Shown: positions 1-8,620 of the stretch, piece after piece | How the letters are laid out: every line of letters starts with the position of its first letter | Numbering within the stretch: the first letter of the stretch is position 1 | DNA from: Alphaproteobacteria bacterium | GTDB taxonomy: Bacteria > Pseudomonadota > Alphaproteobacteria > UBA2966 | DNA: 64,000 nt | NCBI GenBank assembly: GCA_018650465.1 | Contig: JABIFY010000090.1 | Span: 1 to 64,000 of the forward strand | Direction of reading: 5' to 3' | Translations under genes and position numbers: made by a program | Notes under the pieces: generated by a model | Seen by the model: the letters and a program-made list of their open reading frames with translations, nothing else | Database searches by the model: none | What the model was told of the DNA's origin: nothing

Positions 1-575
1 AAAGGGGGATGTGCTCTCCTAACGGTGTGGATAAGGCCTTGCCAAGTAATTGCTGCATATTTTGAGACTTTCTTTGGTCGGAGAATCTCAAAGTATGAAT
101 CACTTCAGGGCTTTATCCTATTAAGTCGGGTACTGTGGTTATTCCTGCAAAAAGACCAAAATTCTAGAATAGATACAAGGTCTTGATAGTCCTGTCTATC
201 ATTGGCGGATGAGGACCAGGGCAATTGCAACGGTGGTTTCGGCAACGGAATCATCGGTCTTGTTCGTTATTTCTGACAATATGTCGATTGACGGGACCGT
301 TTGATCCCGTGCCACGGCCTACTGGCTGTGCGCTTTGTGGTGAAAAACCAGGGCGCTGCACCAGACACCACGTCAATTGAACTGATCAGGAAGGTCTTTG
401 GCCATTTAACTGATGCTTTGAAACATATGAACTATTTTTTGGTAAAATGAATCATTTGTTGCAAGACTGAATTTTGCCTTGTAGGCTTGCCGCCAATTCG
501 AACCAGGGCCGATGCATCAATTGTGTGTCAATTGTGGATCACCTGGTGGGGCGCGAAGTGAGGGGGGGGGAATTT
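1..575. other. Leading intergenic region
   Basis: No convincing gene, tRNA or IS end is visible here. The segment lacks a long ORF with coding-like composition on either strand. Its right end is AT-rich and holds an imperfect palindrome (427-455) and the leader of the RpiR-type regulator that begins near 576. The window may cut off an upstream gene or its 3' region, but nothing at the left edge can be recognised. Confidence 0.5.
427..455. promoter_or_regulatory. Imperfect palindrome upstream of RpiR regulator (candidate operator)
   Basis: Two 12-base arms (427-438 and 444-455) match at 9 of 12 positions as inverted repeats around a 5-base centre. They lie about 120 bases before the regulator's probable start. 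RpiR-type proteins often bind palindromes in their own promoter, so this is a candidate autoregulatory site. The region is AT-rich and chance symmetry is possible. Confidence 0.3.
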
Positions 576-1490
576 TTGAGCGATACGTCGAGTTTGACCG
601 CCAGGCTTGAAGAAGTTTTTCCGAGCCTTAGCCCTCAGCTAAGGCTGGCGGCCCGGTATGTGCTGGACGCACCCGACGACATCGGTCTGAATTCCATGCG
701 CACGGTGGCAGCCCACGCGGGTGTTCATCCCTCAACCTTTGTTCGTCTGGCCAGGGAACTGGATTTTTCGGGCTATGCACAATTCCGCGAACCATTTCGT
801 CAACGCCTTAGAACCCACGGTGATCGCTATTCTGACCGCGCCCGGAACCTTCAGGCCCGCAAGATTAAGGGGGATGCGTCGGAAACCGGCAGTCTTTTGC
901 AGGAGGTATTACAGACCGGCGATCTGAATTTGCAGAATACGCTTTCTGCCACCTCTGCCGAAGAACTGTCCGACCTGGCGGTCCTCCTGGATTCAGCCCG
1001 GCGGATTTACATTGTCGGCATGCGCAAATGCTACCCGGTTGCCTATTATTTGCACTATGCCTTTCGGATGTTTCAAGACAATGTCGTGCTTGTAAACGGG
1101 GTTGCGGCGACGGTTGCAGATGATCTGAGAAATCTTCAGAAAGATGACGTTCTGATCGCCATCGGATTTGACGCCTATACCCGTGGCACCGTGCGGGCAA
1201 CCCGATATGCGGCCTCAGTTGGTGCCAGTGTCGTCGCGATTACCGACAGCCCCGTGTCGCCTCTGGCAGAAGGAGCCAGGCAGACCTTTGTTGTCGCCAA
1301 TGACAGTCCATCCTTTTTCAGGTCCCTGGCATCTGCAATGGCACTGGCGGAAGCTATCGTCGCCTATCTGGTCGCCGAAGGCGGTGATGCCGCTGTTGAG
1401 CATCTGACCCGAACGGAGCGCCATCTTGAGGAGTTTGGCACCTACTGGGAATCAGATGACACGGCAGTCGCTGCCGGAGGTGCTTTCTGA
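576..1490 (+). CDS. MurR/RpiR family transcriptional regulator
   Basis: A 304-residue regulator with the two-part RpiR layout: an N-terminal helix-turn-helix (about residues 15-90, with the recognition segment around AAHAGVHPSTFVRLAREL) and a C-terminal SIS sugar-phosphate-binding domain (about 125-260, beginning IYIVGMRKCYPVAYY). I chose the TTG at 576 because a run of A plus nine G (561-570) sits at ribosome-binding distance. In-frame GTG 558 and TTG 474 are alternatives but would add residues with no family character. Its TGA overlaps the ATG of the aminotransferase gene by one base, so the two are probably co-translated. It most likely controls the aminotransferase/TAXI-TRAP operon in response to a phosphorylated or amino-sugar-like ligand; the ligand is unknown. 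Confidence 0.85.
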   Translation: MSDTSSLTARLEEVFPSLSPQLRLAARYVLDAPDDIGLNSMRTVAAHAGVHPSTFVRLARELDFSGYAQFREPFRQRLRTHGDRYSDRARNLQARKIKGDASETGSLLQEVLQTGDLNLQNTLSATSAEELSDLAVLLDSARRIYIVGMRKCYPVAYYLHYAFRMFQDNVVLVNGVAATVADDLRNLQKDDVLIAIGFDAYTRGTVRATRYAASVGASVVAITDSPVSPLAEGARQTFVVANDSPSFFRSLASAMALAEAIVAYLVAEGGDAAVEHLTRTERHLEEFGTYWESDDTAVAAGGAF

Positions 1491-2866
1491 TGACACACGT
1501 TTTCCATCGTCAAACCAAAGCTGACTTACCCGTAGCGGCGCGCGGCGATGGTATCTGGATCACGGACACAAACGGCAAGAAATATCTCGATGGGTCTGGA
1601 GGGGCAGCGGTCTCTTCTCTGGGGCATTCTGATGCAGCGGTTCGACAGGCCATGATCACTCAGATGAATTCCATGCCATTTGCCCACAGCGGTTTTTTCA
1701 CCACCGATGTCATGGAAAAACTGGCGGACAAATTGACCTCAAACGCACCGGGTGACCTGAACCACGTTTACTTTTTGTCGGGTGGGTCGGAAGCTGTGGA
1801 AGCAGCTATCAAACTGGCTCGTCAGTACTTCCTGGAAGCAGGCCAGCCAAATAAACAACACTTTATTGCCCGTCGGCAAAGTTATCACGGCAATACATTG
1901 GGCGCCCTGTCGGCAGGTGGTAACCAGTTCCGCCGGGCGCCGTACGAGCCCCTGTTGATGGACGTCGATCATATATCCCCCTGTTATGCCTGGCGAGACC
2001 AGCGCGTGTCGGAAACTGAAACTGATTACGGCCTTCGTGTGGCCGACGAACTGGAGGATGCCATCCTTGCGCGCGGACCTGAAACGGTCGCGGCCTTTAT
2101 CGTCGAACCTGTTGTGGGGGCAACGCTTGGTGCTGTCACGCCTGTGCCAGGATATTTCAAACGCATTCGCGAAATCTGCGACCGCTACGGCGTGTTGTTG
2201 ATCATGGATGAAGTCATGTGCGGCATGGGGCGCACCGGCAGTATGTATGCCTGTGAACAGGAAGGCGTGGTCCCTGACATGATTGCCATCGCCAAAGGCC
2301 TGGGTGCCGGATATCAGCCCATCGGTGCATTATTGGTTTCCGACAACGTATTTCAGGCAGTGCAATCCGGGTCGGGTGCTTTCCAGCACGGCCACACCTA
2401 TATGGGGCATGCGGTTGCCTGTGCTGCGGCACTTGCTGTGCAGGAACAGATTGAGGAACGAAGTCTGCTGGCCGCAGTGGTTGATCGCGGCGACGATCTG
2501 GACCGGGCCCTGGTTGAACGGTTTGGCAATCATCGTTTTGTTGGCAATATTCGCGGACGCGGGCTGTTCCGGGCGATCGAGCTGGTGGCCGACCGGGAAA
2601 CAAAAGCGCCCTTTGATCCTGGCCTGAATATACATGCTGCAATCAAGGCCGCTGCCATGGAGCGCGGCCTGATGTGTTATCCCATGGGCGGCACAATTGA
2701 TGGCAGGCTTGGCGACCACGTTTTATTGGCACCAGCTTTCATCATCGAAAAAGTGGAAATTGAAGACCTTGCCGACCGTCTCGCTGATGCTGTTGAAGCG
2801 GTGACGGCTGATCTGTCCCCTGGGCAAGGGGTGACAGACTGGCAGGGCAGCGGGGTTGCGGCCTGA
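1490..2866 (+). CDS. Class III PLP-dependent aminotransferase
   Basis: A 458-residue fold-type I aminotransferase of the class III (omega-amino/acetylornithine-like) family, usual length for the group. Visible features are the SGGSEAVEAAIKLAR phosphate-binding segment, the LIMDEVMCGMGRTG strand with the pyridine-binding Asp, and the Schiff-base lysine K269 in IAIAKGLGAGYQPIG. The ATG shares one base with the regulator's stop. Its place before a TAXI-TRAP importer suggests it deaminates the imported amine or amino acid, or an early product, using pyruvate or a keto acid as acceptor. Subgroup specificity (taurine, beta-alanine, GABA, diaminobutyrate or other) cannot be read reliably from the sequence. 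Confidence 0.9.
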   Translation: MTHVFHRQTKADLPVAARGDGIWITDTNGKKYLDGSGGAAVSSLGHSDAAVRQAMITQMNSMPFAHSGFFTTDVMEKLADKLTSNAPGDLNHVYFLSGGSEAVEAAIKLARQYFLEAGQPNKQHFIARRQSYHGNTLGALSAGGNQFRRAPYEPLLMDVDHISPCYAWRDQRVSETETDYGLRVADELEDAILARGPETVAAFIVEPVVGATLGAVTPVPGYFKRIREICDRYGVLLIMDEVMCGMGRTGSMYACEQEGVVPDMIAIAKGLGAGYQPIGALLVSDNVFQAVQSGSGAFQHGHTYMGHAVACAAALAVQEQIEERSLLAAVVDRGDDLDRALVERFGNHRFVGNIRGRGLFRAIELVADRETKAPFDPGLNIHAAIKAAAMERGLMCYPMGGTIDGRLGDHVLLAPAFIIEKVEIEDLADRLADAVEAVTADLSPGQGVTDWQGSGVAA

Positions 2867-2911
2867 ACGGGGCCAAAGAGTAATTGAGTAAATAAAGTGA
2901 GTATTTGAACA

Positions 2912-2975
2912 GGCAGGTTTTTATGTCGCAACCTGCCCCAGCCGTTGCGAATCATGGTTTAAAACTATGATTTTT
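2912..2975 (+). terminator. Hairpins between aminotransferase and TRAP receptor genes
   Basis: Two stem-loops follow the aminotransferase gene. The first has perfect 8-bp arms (2912-2919 and 2930-2937) with no T run. The second (about 2950-2972) is AT-rich with one wobble and runs into five T (2971-2975), as an intrinsic terminator or attenuator would. Readthrough into the receptor gene at 3038 is likely, since the genes are same-strand and functionally linked. Confidence 0.4.
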
Positions 2976-3037
2976 GGCCAGGTTTGGATCGGCTGAAGGA
3001 AGCAAAGACGACACGAAACTCCCAGGGAGGGAACAAA

Positions 3038-4018
3038 ATGAAACTGGCAGGAATAAACAAGAATACTGCACTGGCTGCGGTGCTGGGACTGGGTGTAATG
3101 GCCTTGGCACCTGCAGCGCTGGCTGAAAAGTTTATTACAATTGGTACCGGTGGTCAGACAGGTGTTTATTATCAGGTGGGTGGCGCGATCTGCAAACTTG
3201 TAAACCGCGGTACAAAAAAGCACGACATCAAATGTACGCACACGACCGGTGGTTCCACGAAGAACATCAATGGCATCCGGGCCAAAAATCTCGACATGGG
3301 TGTCGCCCAGTCTGACTGGCAGTATCATGGTTATAACGGAACGGCACCCAAGCAGTTCCCGGACGGTGCCTTTAAAGCCTTACGGGCTGTTTTCTCGGTT
3401 CACCCGGAACCCTTCACAGTTGTTGCCCGCGCAGATAGCGGCATCAAAAGCTTTGATGATCTGAAAGGTAAACGCGTCAACATCGGCAATCCAGGTTCTG
3501 GCCAGCGTGGCACCATGGAAGTTGTGATGGAAAAAATGGGCTGGAAAATGTCCGACTTTGCCCTCGCTTCAGAACTGAAGTCATCCGAGCAGTCCGCTGC
3601 CTTGTGTGACAACAAAATCGACGCGATGGTTTTCACCGTGGGTCACCCGAACGGCTCCATCAAGGAAGCCACAACATCTTGTGATGCTGTAATCGTAAAT
3701 GTTGACAACGCGGTTATCCAGAAACTTGCCGCTGACAATGGCTACTACGCCATGGCGACAATTCCGGGTGGTATGTACAAGGGCACAGACGGGGATGTCA
3801 CCACCTTTGGTGTTGGTGCAACGTTTGTATCTTCAACAGCCACAGATGCGGATACGGTTTATCAAATCGTGAAAGCCGTGTTTGAAAACATCAAACGCTT
3901 CCGCAAGATGCACCCGGCATTTGCTCACCTTGATCCCAAAAAGATGATCGTGAACAACTTGTCTGCACCGCTGCATGACGGTGCAGTTCGGTACTACAAG
4001 GAAAAGGGCTGGATGTAG
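3038..4018 (+). CDS. TAXI family TRAP transporter solute-binding protein
   Basis: A 326-residue periplasmic receptor. The N-terminus (KNTALAAVLGLGVMALAPAALA) is a Sec signal peptide, cleaved probably before EKFITIGT. The mature part starts with the TAXI signature: ITIGTGGQTGVYYQVGGAICKLVN, then the THTTGGSTKNINGI segment and DLKGKRVNIGNPGSGQRGT. TAXI receptors bind small organic acids or amino acids such as glutamate and hand them to a DctQM-type membrane unit. The start at 3038 has GGGAGG directly upstream; an in-frame start 54 bases earlier would bury the signal peptide. It pairs with the fused permease that follows. Confidence 0.92.
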   Translation: MKLAGINKNTALAAVLGLGVMALAPAALAEKFITIGTGGQTGVYYQVGGAICKLVNRGTKKHDIKCTHTTGGSTKNINGIRAKNLDMGVAQSDWQYHGYNGTAPKQFPDGAFKALRAVFSVHPEPFTVVARADSGIKSFDDLKGKRVNIGNPGSGQRGTMEVVMEKMGWKMSDFALASELKSSEQSAALCDNKIDAMVFTVGHPNGSIKEATTSCDAVIVNVDNAVIQKLAADNGYYAMATIPGGMYKGTDGDVTTFGVGATFVSSTATDADTVYQIVKAVFENIKRFRKMHPAFAHLDPKKMIVNNLSAPLHDGAVRYYKEKGWM

Positions 4019-4028
4019 GTTCTTTATG

Positions 4029-4056
4029 CGGGGCGGCGTTGATGCCGCCCCGTTTT
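4029..4056 (+). terminator. Intrinsic terminator/attenuator after TAXI receptor gene
   Basis: A perfect 9-bp GC-rich stem (4029-4037 with 4044-4052) with a 6-base loop is followed by TTTT. It lies between the receptor gene and the permease gene of the same transporter. The likely role is to make receptor mRNA more abundant than permease mRNA, with partial readthrough. Confidence 0.8.
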
Positions 4057-4101
4057 CCTTGATGAATTGGACGATAATTTGAGACCGGGGGGATAAGGCT
4101 C

Positions 4102-6927
4102 ATGAGTAATACGGAACAATCAAGCGGACCGCTCAGTTCGGAAGAACTGGAGGATCTGGTTGCCTCGACCGATACTGGTGGGCGGGCACCTGACAATGCC
4201 AATATTGTCAAATTCATGGCCGCCACGGCGCTGATCTGGTCTCTGTGGCAGATATGGATTGCCTCTCCGTTGCCCTTCATGTTTCATTTCGGTGTGTTTT
4301 CCGGCAAGGAAGCCCGCCCGGTTCACTTGGCATTCTCCTTTCTTTTGGCTTTCCTGGCCTATCCGGCCTTCAAGGACTCACCGCGTAATCGCATTCCCCT
4401 GGTGGACTGGTTGCTGGCAATTGCCGGTATTTGCGTGACGATGTATCTGTTTGTTTTTGACAGTGTTTTCATCGACAATATACTGGGGACGCGTCTGTCG
4501 GATCGTCCTGGAAATCCAAATACACTTGATATTATTGTTGCTTGTGCAGGCATCGTGGTGCTGATGGAGGCAACGCGCCGGGCCTTGGGTCCGCCCTTGA
4601 TGGTGGTCGCAATTGTCTTCCTCGGTTACACATTTCTAGGGCCCTACGCGCCGGGTATCCTTGCCTGGAAAGGCGCCAGCTTTGGCGCTGTCGCAGATCA
4701 TCAGTGGTTGTCGTCGGAAGGTGTTTTCGGCATTGCCCTTGGTGTATCCACCGGCCTGGTCTTCTTGTTTGTGCTGTTTGGTGCTTTGCTCGACAAAGCA
4801 GGTGCCGGCAACTATTTCATCAAGGTCGCCTTTTCGCTGATGGGCCACATGCGTGGTGGTCCAGCCAAGGCTGCCGTGGTTGCCTCTGGCATGACCGGTC
4901 TGATTTCAGGCTCATCGATTGCCAACGTGGTGACCACCGGCACCTTTACGATCCCGATGATGAAACGGGTTGGTTTTTCAGCTGAAAAAAGTGGTGCGGT
5001 GGAAGTTGCCTCATCAGTCAATGGCCAGATTATGCCGCCGGTGATGGGCGCTGCTGCCTTTTTGATGGTCGAATATGTCGACATCAGTTATTTCGAAGTC
5101 GTCAAACATGCCTTCGTTCCGGCGATCATATCCTACATTGCCCTGGTCTATATTGTGCACCTGGAAGCCATGAAGATGAACATGCAGGGGCTACCACGGG
5201 CGATAGAACCCAAGCCGGCAAAACTGGCTTTGATGTCCTTTGGCATCACCCTTGCCGCGATCATCGCCATGGGGGGTGGGCTCTATTATTTGTCCGAAGC
5301 CTTCAACTTGCTGGAAAGCAATTTTAACAGGGTCCTCGTTATTTTCGCTCTGGCTTTTCTGCAGTTTGGCGTGCTGAAGACGATTAGCGCCAAGGCTCAG
5401 GCCGGCACGCGCGAGAAGATGATCTCAACCGGCGGCATCATTCTTTGCAATATCGTGATCGGTGCTTTTGGCACGTTCTATGTCATCAACACCGTTCGGG
5501 AAATTGCCGGTGCCCAGCTCACGCCGTGGATTGCAGCGGCGGTCATACTGGCTGTGTATGTCTGGCTGATTTCGAAGTGCGCCGCCTATCCGGATCTGGT
5601 CGTAGATGATCCCAATGCGCCCATTGTGGCCCTGCCAGAACCTGGCCCAACCGTTATGGCCGGGCTGCATTTTCTGTTGCCTGTCGGGGTGCTGATCTGG
5701 TGCCTGATGGTAGAACGCCTTTCACCGGAACTGTCTGCATTTTGGGCAGTGACCTTGATGATTTTCATTTTGCTGTCCCAGCGCACATTTTTTGCCATGT
5801 TCCGCAAGGAAGCTTTGGATGGCCGGATCAAGCAGGGATTTACAGAACTGATTGAAGGCCTGATCGCGGGCGCCCGCAACATGATTGGTATCGGCATTGC
5901 CACGGCAGCAGCCGGTGTCATTGTTGGCACTGTTTCGCAAACAGGTGTCGGGCTTGTGCTGGCTGAACTGGTTGAGTTCCTGGCCCAAGGCCAGATTTTG
6001 CTGATCCTGATCTTTACAGCCATCCTCAGTTTGATCCTCGGCATGGGGCTGCCGACAACGGCGAACTATATCGTTGTGTCGTCCTTGTTGGCGCCTGTGA
6101 TTGTCAGCCTGGGACAGCAAAACGGCCTGATCGTTCCCCTGATCGCCGTGCATTTGTTTGTCTTCTACTTCGGCATCATGGCTGATGTGACGCCGCCTGT
6201 GGGCCTTGCCTCCTTCGCGGCGGCAGCTGTTTCTGGCGGTGATCCGATCAGGACCGGTGTCGTGGCCTTTGTCTACAGTCTGCGCACAGCCTTGTTGCCG
6301 TTTTTGTTCATCTTCAACACTGAGCTTTTGTTGATTGATGTGACCATCGTCCAGGGTGTTATTGTCTTCATTGTCGCGACGGCCGCGATACTTTTGTTCA
6401 CGGCCGGGACACAAGGATATTTTCTGGCGCGATCAAAGTTATGGGAATCCGTTGTCCTGATATTGGTTGCTTTCAGCTTATTCAGACCCGGTTTCTGGAT
6501 GGATATGATTGTTGCGCCTTTTACTGAAGAAAAACCGACGACTATTTCAGACGTTGTGGGCAACGCGACACCAGGATCAGAAATCCGCCTTATTGTTCAG
6601 GGTGAAAATGATGTGGGTGACCCTATTGTCTTCACGGCCCTGATGACGGTCGGGCAAGAAGCAACTGGTGCCGACCGTCTCGAGGCTTATGGTCTGGAAC
6701 TGCTTGTTGAAGATGGTGTTGTTGCTATTGACAATGCTGCATTCGATAGCCCGGCCCAAAAAGCCGGACTGGACTTTGATCAGAAAATCCTGACAGTCAT
6801 GGCACCTGCGGAACAACCGCCCAAGCAACTCATCTTCTTTCCAGCTTTGTTGTTGCTGGGCTTTATCATTGTTATGCAGCGTCGTCGCAGGGTTATTCCT
6901 GGCGTAACTGTCACAGCGGCAACCTGA
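4102..6927 (+). CDS. TRAP transporter fused permease (4TM/12TM, DUF3394 C-terminus)
   Basis: A 941-residue inner-membrane protein joining the small DctQ-like (4 TM, about residues 30-170) and large DctM-like (12 TM, about 190-780) subunits, as is typical of TAXI-TRAP systems. DctM-type landmarks include GSSIANVVTTGTFTIPMMK, the NGQIMPPVMGAAAFLM loop and LGMGLPTTANYIVVS. The last roughly 150 residues form a DUF3394-type extension with a PDZ-like stretch (GLELLVEDGVVAIDNAAF) and a final TM segment ending in an RRRR cluster. It should use a sodium or proton gradient to import the ligand delivered by the receptor encoded just upstream. Downstream, uspA follows after 15 bases. Confidence 0.93.
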   Translation: MSNTEQSSGPLSSEELEDLVASTDTGGRAPDNANIVKFMAATALIWSLWQIWIASPLPFMFHFGVFSGKEARPVHLAFSFLLAFLAYPAFKDSPRNRIPLVDWLLAIAGICVTMYLFVFDSVFIDNILGTRLSDRPGNPNTLDIIVACAGIVVLMEATRRALGPPLMVVAIVFLGYTFLGPYAPGILAWKGASFGAVADHQWLSSEGVFGIALGVSTGLVFLFVLFGALLDKAGAGNYFIKVAFSLMGHMRGGPAKAAVVASGMTGLISGSSIANVVTTGTFTIPMMKRVGFSAEKSGAVEVASSVNGQIMPPVMGAAAFLMVEYVDISYFEVVKHAFVPAIISYIALVYIVHLEAMKMNMQGLPRAIEPKPAKLALMSFGITLAAIIAMGGGLYYLSEAFNLLESNFNRVLVIFALAFLQFGVLKTISAKAQAGTREKMISTGGIILCNIVIGAFGTFYVINTVREIAGAQLTPWIAAAVILAVYVWLISKCAAYPDLVVDDPNAPIVALPEPGPTVMAGLHFLLPVGVLIWCLMVERLSPELSAFWAVTLMIFILLSQRTFFAMFRKEALDGRIKQGFTELIEGLIAGARNMIGIGIATAAAGVIVGTVSQTGVGLVLAELVEFLAQGQILLILIFTAILSLILGMGLPTTANYIVVSSLLAPVIVSLGQQNGLIVPLIAVHLFVFYFGIMADVTPPVGLASFAAAAVSGGDPIRTGVVAFVYSLRTALLPFLFIFNTELLLIDVTIVQGVIVFIVATAAILLFTAGTQGYFLARSKLWESVVLILVAFSLFRPGFWMDMIVAPFTEEKPTTISDVVGNATPGSEIRLIVQGENDVGDPIVFTALMTVGQEATGADRLEAYGLELLVEDGVVAIDNAAFDSPAQKAGLDFDQKILTVMAPAEQPPKQLIFFPALLLLGFIIVMQRRRRVIPGVTVTAAT

Positions 6928-6942
6928 ACGGAGATCAGACAC

Positions 6943-7371
6943 ATGTACAAGCACATCCTTCTCGCCGTTGATCTGGAGCATGACAGTACCTGGCAAAAAT
7001 CTCTGCCAACTGCTGTCGAATATGCCCAGGCCTTTGGCTCGACCATCCATGTCATGGTGGTGGTTCCTGATTTTGGCATGAGTATCGTTAGTAACTTCTT
7101 TCCAAAGGACCACAAGAAACAGGCCCAGGACCTGGCCATCGAAAAGCTGCATGCCTGGACTGCCGCAAATATTCCAGAAGGCATTCCGGTTCAGCACATT
7201 GTCGGGATCGGGACACCCTATGAAGAAATTCTGCGGGTTGCCGGCGAAGTGTCGGTAGATCTTGTGGTTATGGGCTCCCATCGACCAACCATGGAAGACT
7301 ATTTATTGGGTCCCAACGCTGCACGAGTTGTCCGCCATGCAAATTGCTCGGTCCTGGTCGTTCGTGATTGA
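6943..7371 (+). CDS. Universal stress protein UspA family
   Basis: A 142-residue single-domain Usp protein, standard length. It begins YKHILLAVDLEHDS and ends with the nucleotide-binding loop region VMGSHRPTMEDYLLGPNAARVVRHANCSVLVVRD, close to the G-2x-G-9x-G-S/N consensus of ATP-binding Usps. It starts 15 bases after the TRAP permease gene, so it is the last gene of that operon. In Halomonas the UspA-type protein TeaD is encoded with the TRAP transporter TeaABC and affects its activity; a similar regulatory role is an inference here. Confidence 0.9.
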   Translation: MYKHILLAVDLEHDSTWQKSLPTAVEYAQAFGSTIHVMVVVPDFGMSIVSNFFPKDHKKQAQDLAIEKLHAWTAANIPEGIPVQHIVGIGTPYEEILRVAGEVSVDLVVMGSHRPTMEDYLLGPNAARVVRHANCSVLVVRD

Positions 7372-7512
7372 CTGTCCAGGTAAATGGCCCTGACCAGATG
7401 AGTTCGGAAGAAACAATTGCTTGAGCATGTCCTGGACATTTGCACCCGCTTTTGATCCTTGCGTGTCGCTGTTTATCACAGAAACATGTTTATTGATCAG
7501 TCGACGGCAGGC

Positions 7513-8289
7513 TCAATATCCCCCTGCGGCAGCATTATTGACAACATATTCTGCTGCGATACCCCGCACGTCCATTTCGTAATCCAGGACATCAAGCGGG
7601 GGCCGGCAATAATGCCAGGTGACGCCACCATTGGCCGCACCGCGTTCAACCAGCTCTTGCTCGAAGAATGAATGGAAGTCGTAGACACTGTAAATCTGGG
7701 CGGCTGATGTCTGGGCCCAGCCAAAACCAAGGGCTGTCATGCGGCGCTCCATTTCGGCCAAAACAAACTGTGCTTTTTCACGCATGGCGTCCGGGGTTTG
7801 TTCGCCGTAACGGACGGTTTCATCTTTATAGTTTTTGTTGCCTTCGGGTGATTCTGCGCTGCCCGCGATTACAAAGCTGTCCCCTTCATTGTCCGTATCT
7901 GGCACCGTATAGGAAAAGGCATAAAAGCCGGGTTCAGACGGTGCATTTACCTTGGGACAAACATTACTGCGGGCGATGGGATTGTCTTCTCCGATAACAA
8001 TACCCCAGTCTTCCAGCGGCTTGATATATTCGCGATTGAAGTCGTGAAACCCCTGATCATCGAATGGAGCCGGTGAGCGTAGTTCGCAGGCACAGAAGGC
8101 TGCAACCGGCCTTCCAATATTGTCGAGATGGGCCTTGATGGCCTTAAAACCGTCAGCCAGGGGCATTGGTTTGGCAAATCGAACCCGTTCGATCCGATAT
8201 CCGGGCAAGGCGGCAACGCCTGCAGAATATTGAAACAGTCCCTTGATGTATTTGTATCCGCCTTTGGGAAATTCTTTGGTTTCAGACAC
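7513..8289 (-). CDS. CnbZ-like (2-amino-5-chloromuconate deaminase family) protein
   Basis: A protein of about 258 residues resembling the CnbZ/RidA-related family: GLFQYSAGVAALPGYRIERVRF, then RPVAAFCACELRSPAPF, then NPIARSNVCPK and YAFSYTVP. Family members are linked to hydrolytic deamination of enamine/imine-type intermediates, though most are uncharacterised. I place the start at GTG 8289, which has AAGGAG at good distance. An in-frame ATG at 8322 lies four bases after the stop of a small upstream ORF and could be used by translational coupling, adding 11 residues. It is divergent from the ThDP enzyme gene and, with it, may belong to one amine or amino-acid degradation route. The family call is from memory of its conserved blocks. 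Confidence 0.7.
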   Translation of the reverse strand: MSETKEFPKGGYKYIKGLFQYSAGVAALPGYRIERVRFAKPMPLADGFKAIKAHLDNIGRPVAAFCACELRSPAPFDDQGFHDFNREYIKPLEDWGIVIGEDNPIARSNVCPKVNAPSEPGFYAFSYTVPDTDNEGDSFVIAGSAESPEGNKNYKDETVRYGEQTPDAMREKAQFVLAEMERRMTALGFGWAQTSAAQIYSVYDFHSFFEQELVERGAANGGVTWHYCRPPLDVLDYEMDVRGIAAEYVVNNAAAGGY

Positions 8290-8326
8290 TGTTTCTTCTC
8301 CTTCGCCGACGACATTCGCCATCTGT

Positions 8327-8530
8327 TTATTGTTGGATTAAATCGGAAATTACTATTTTGACATCCTGCACTTTATCCTCAACCAAGCCTGTGTCGCCTG
8401 TAATCTTTATGACCAGGTATTTCTGAAAATGCCCGATCTCTCCATCGAACTCGTGCAGGTCGCCGCTCGCGGCCAGGTCTGGCGGCCCAGGGCCTGAGCA
8501 CGGTAGCCCACAAGGTTTTGTGTCGGACAT
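8327..8530 (-). CDS. Small hypothetical protein upstream of the CnbZ-like gene
   Basis: A 67-residue ORF from ATG 8530 to TAA 8327. Its C-terminal half alternates charged and hydrophobic residues (HFQKYLVIKITGDTGLVEDK, then VQDVKIVISDLIQQ) like a beta-rich small domain. Codon third positions look like those of neighbouring genes. The stop lies four bases before the ATG 8322 of the CnbZ-like gene, as in a coupled operon. The ribosome-binding site is weak. The N-terminus carries two Cys in PCGLPCSGPGPP. I do not recognise the family. If real, the divergent promoter region to the ThDP gene is 8531-8620. Confidence 0.5.
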   Translation of the reverse strand: MSDTKPCGLPCSGPGPPDLAASGDLHEFDGEIGHFQKYLVIKITGDTGLVEDKVQDVKIVISDLIQQ

Positions 8531-8620
8531 TATTGAAGAAACCTGATCTACACTGGTTCTGCCAACGGGATTCAGCCTGTATGTTGATGCGGCATATAAT
8601 CTCAATCTGGAAACGGGTCT

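Noticed and set aside
5722-6414. 230-residue ORF on the minus strand
   Set aside because: Antisense to the TRAP permease gene; its His/Gln/Asp-rich translation is what antisense of membrane-protein codons gives.
6577-7281. 234-residue ORF on the minus strand
   Set aside because: Antisense across the end of the permease and the uspA gene; no recognisable domain, and it spans two real genes.
7374-7452. TGTCCAGG ... CCTGGACA inverted repeat after uspA
   Set aside because: Arms are only eight bases with about 50 bases between and no T run; too weak to call a terminator.
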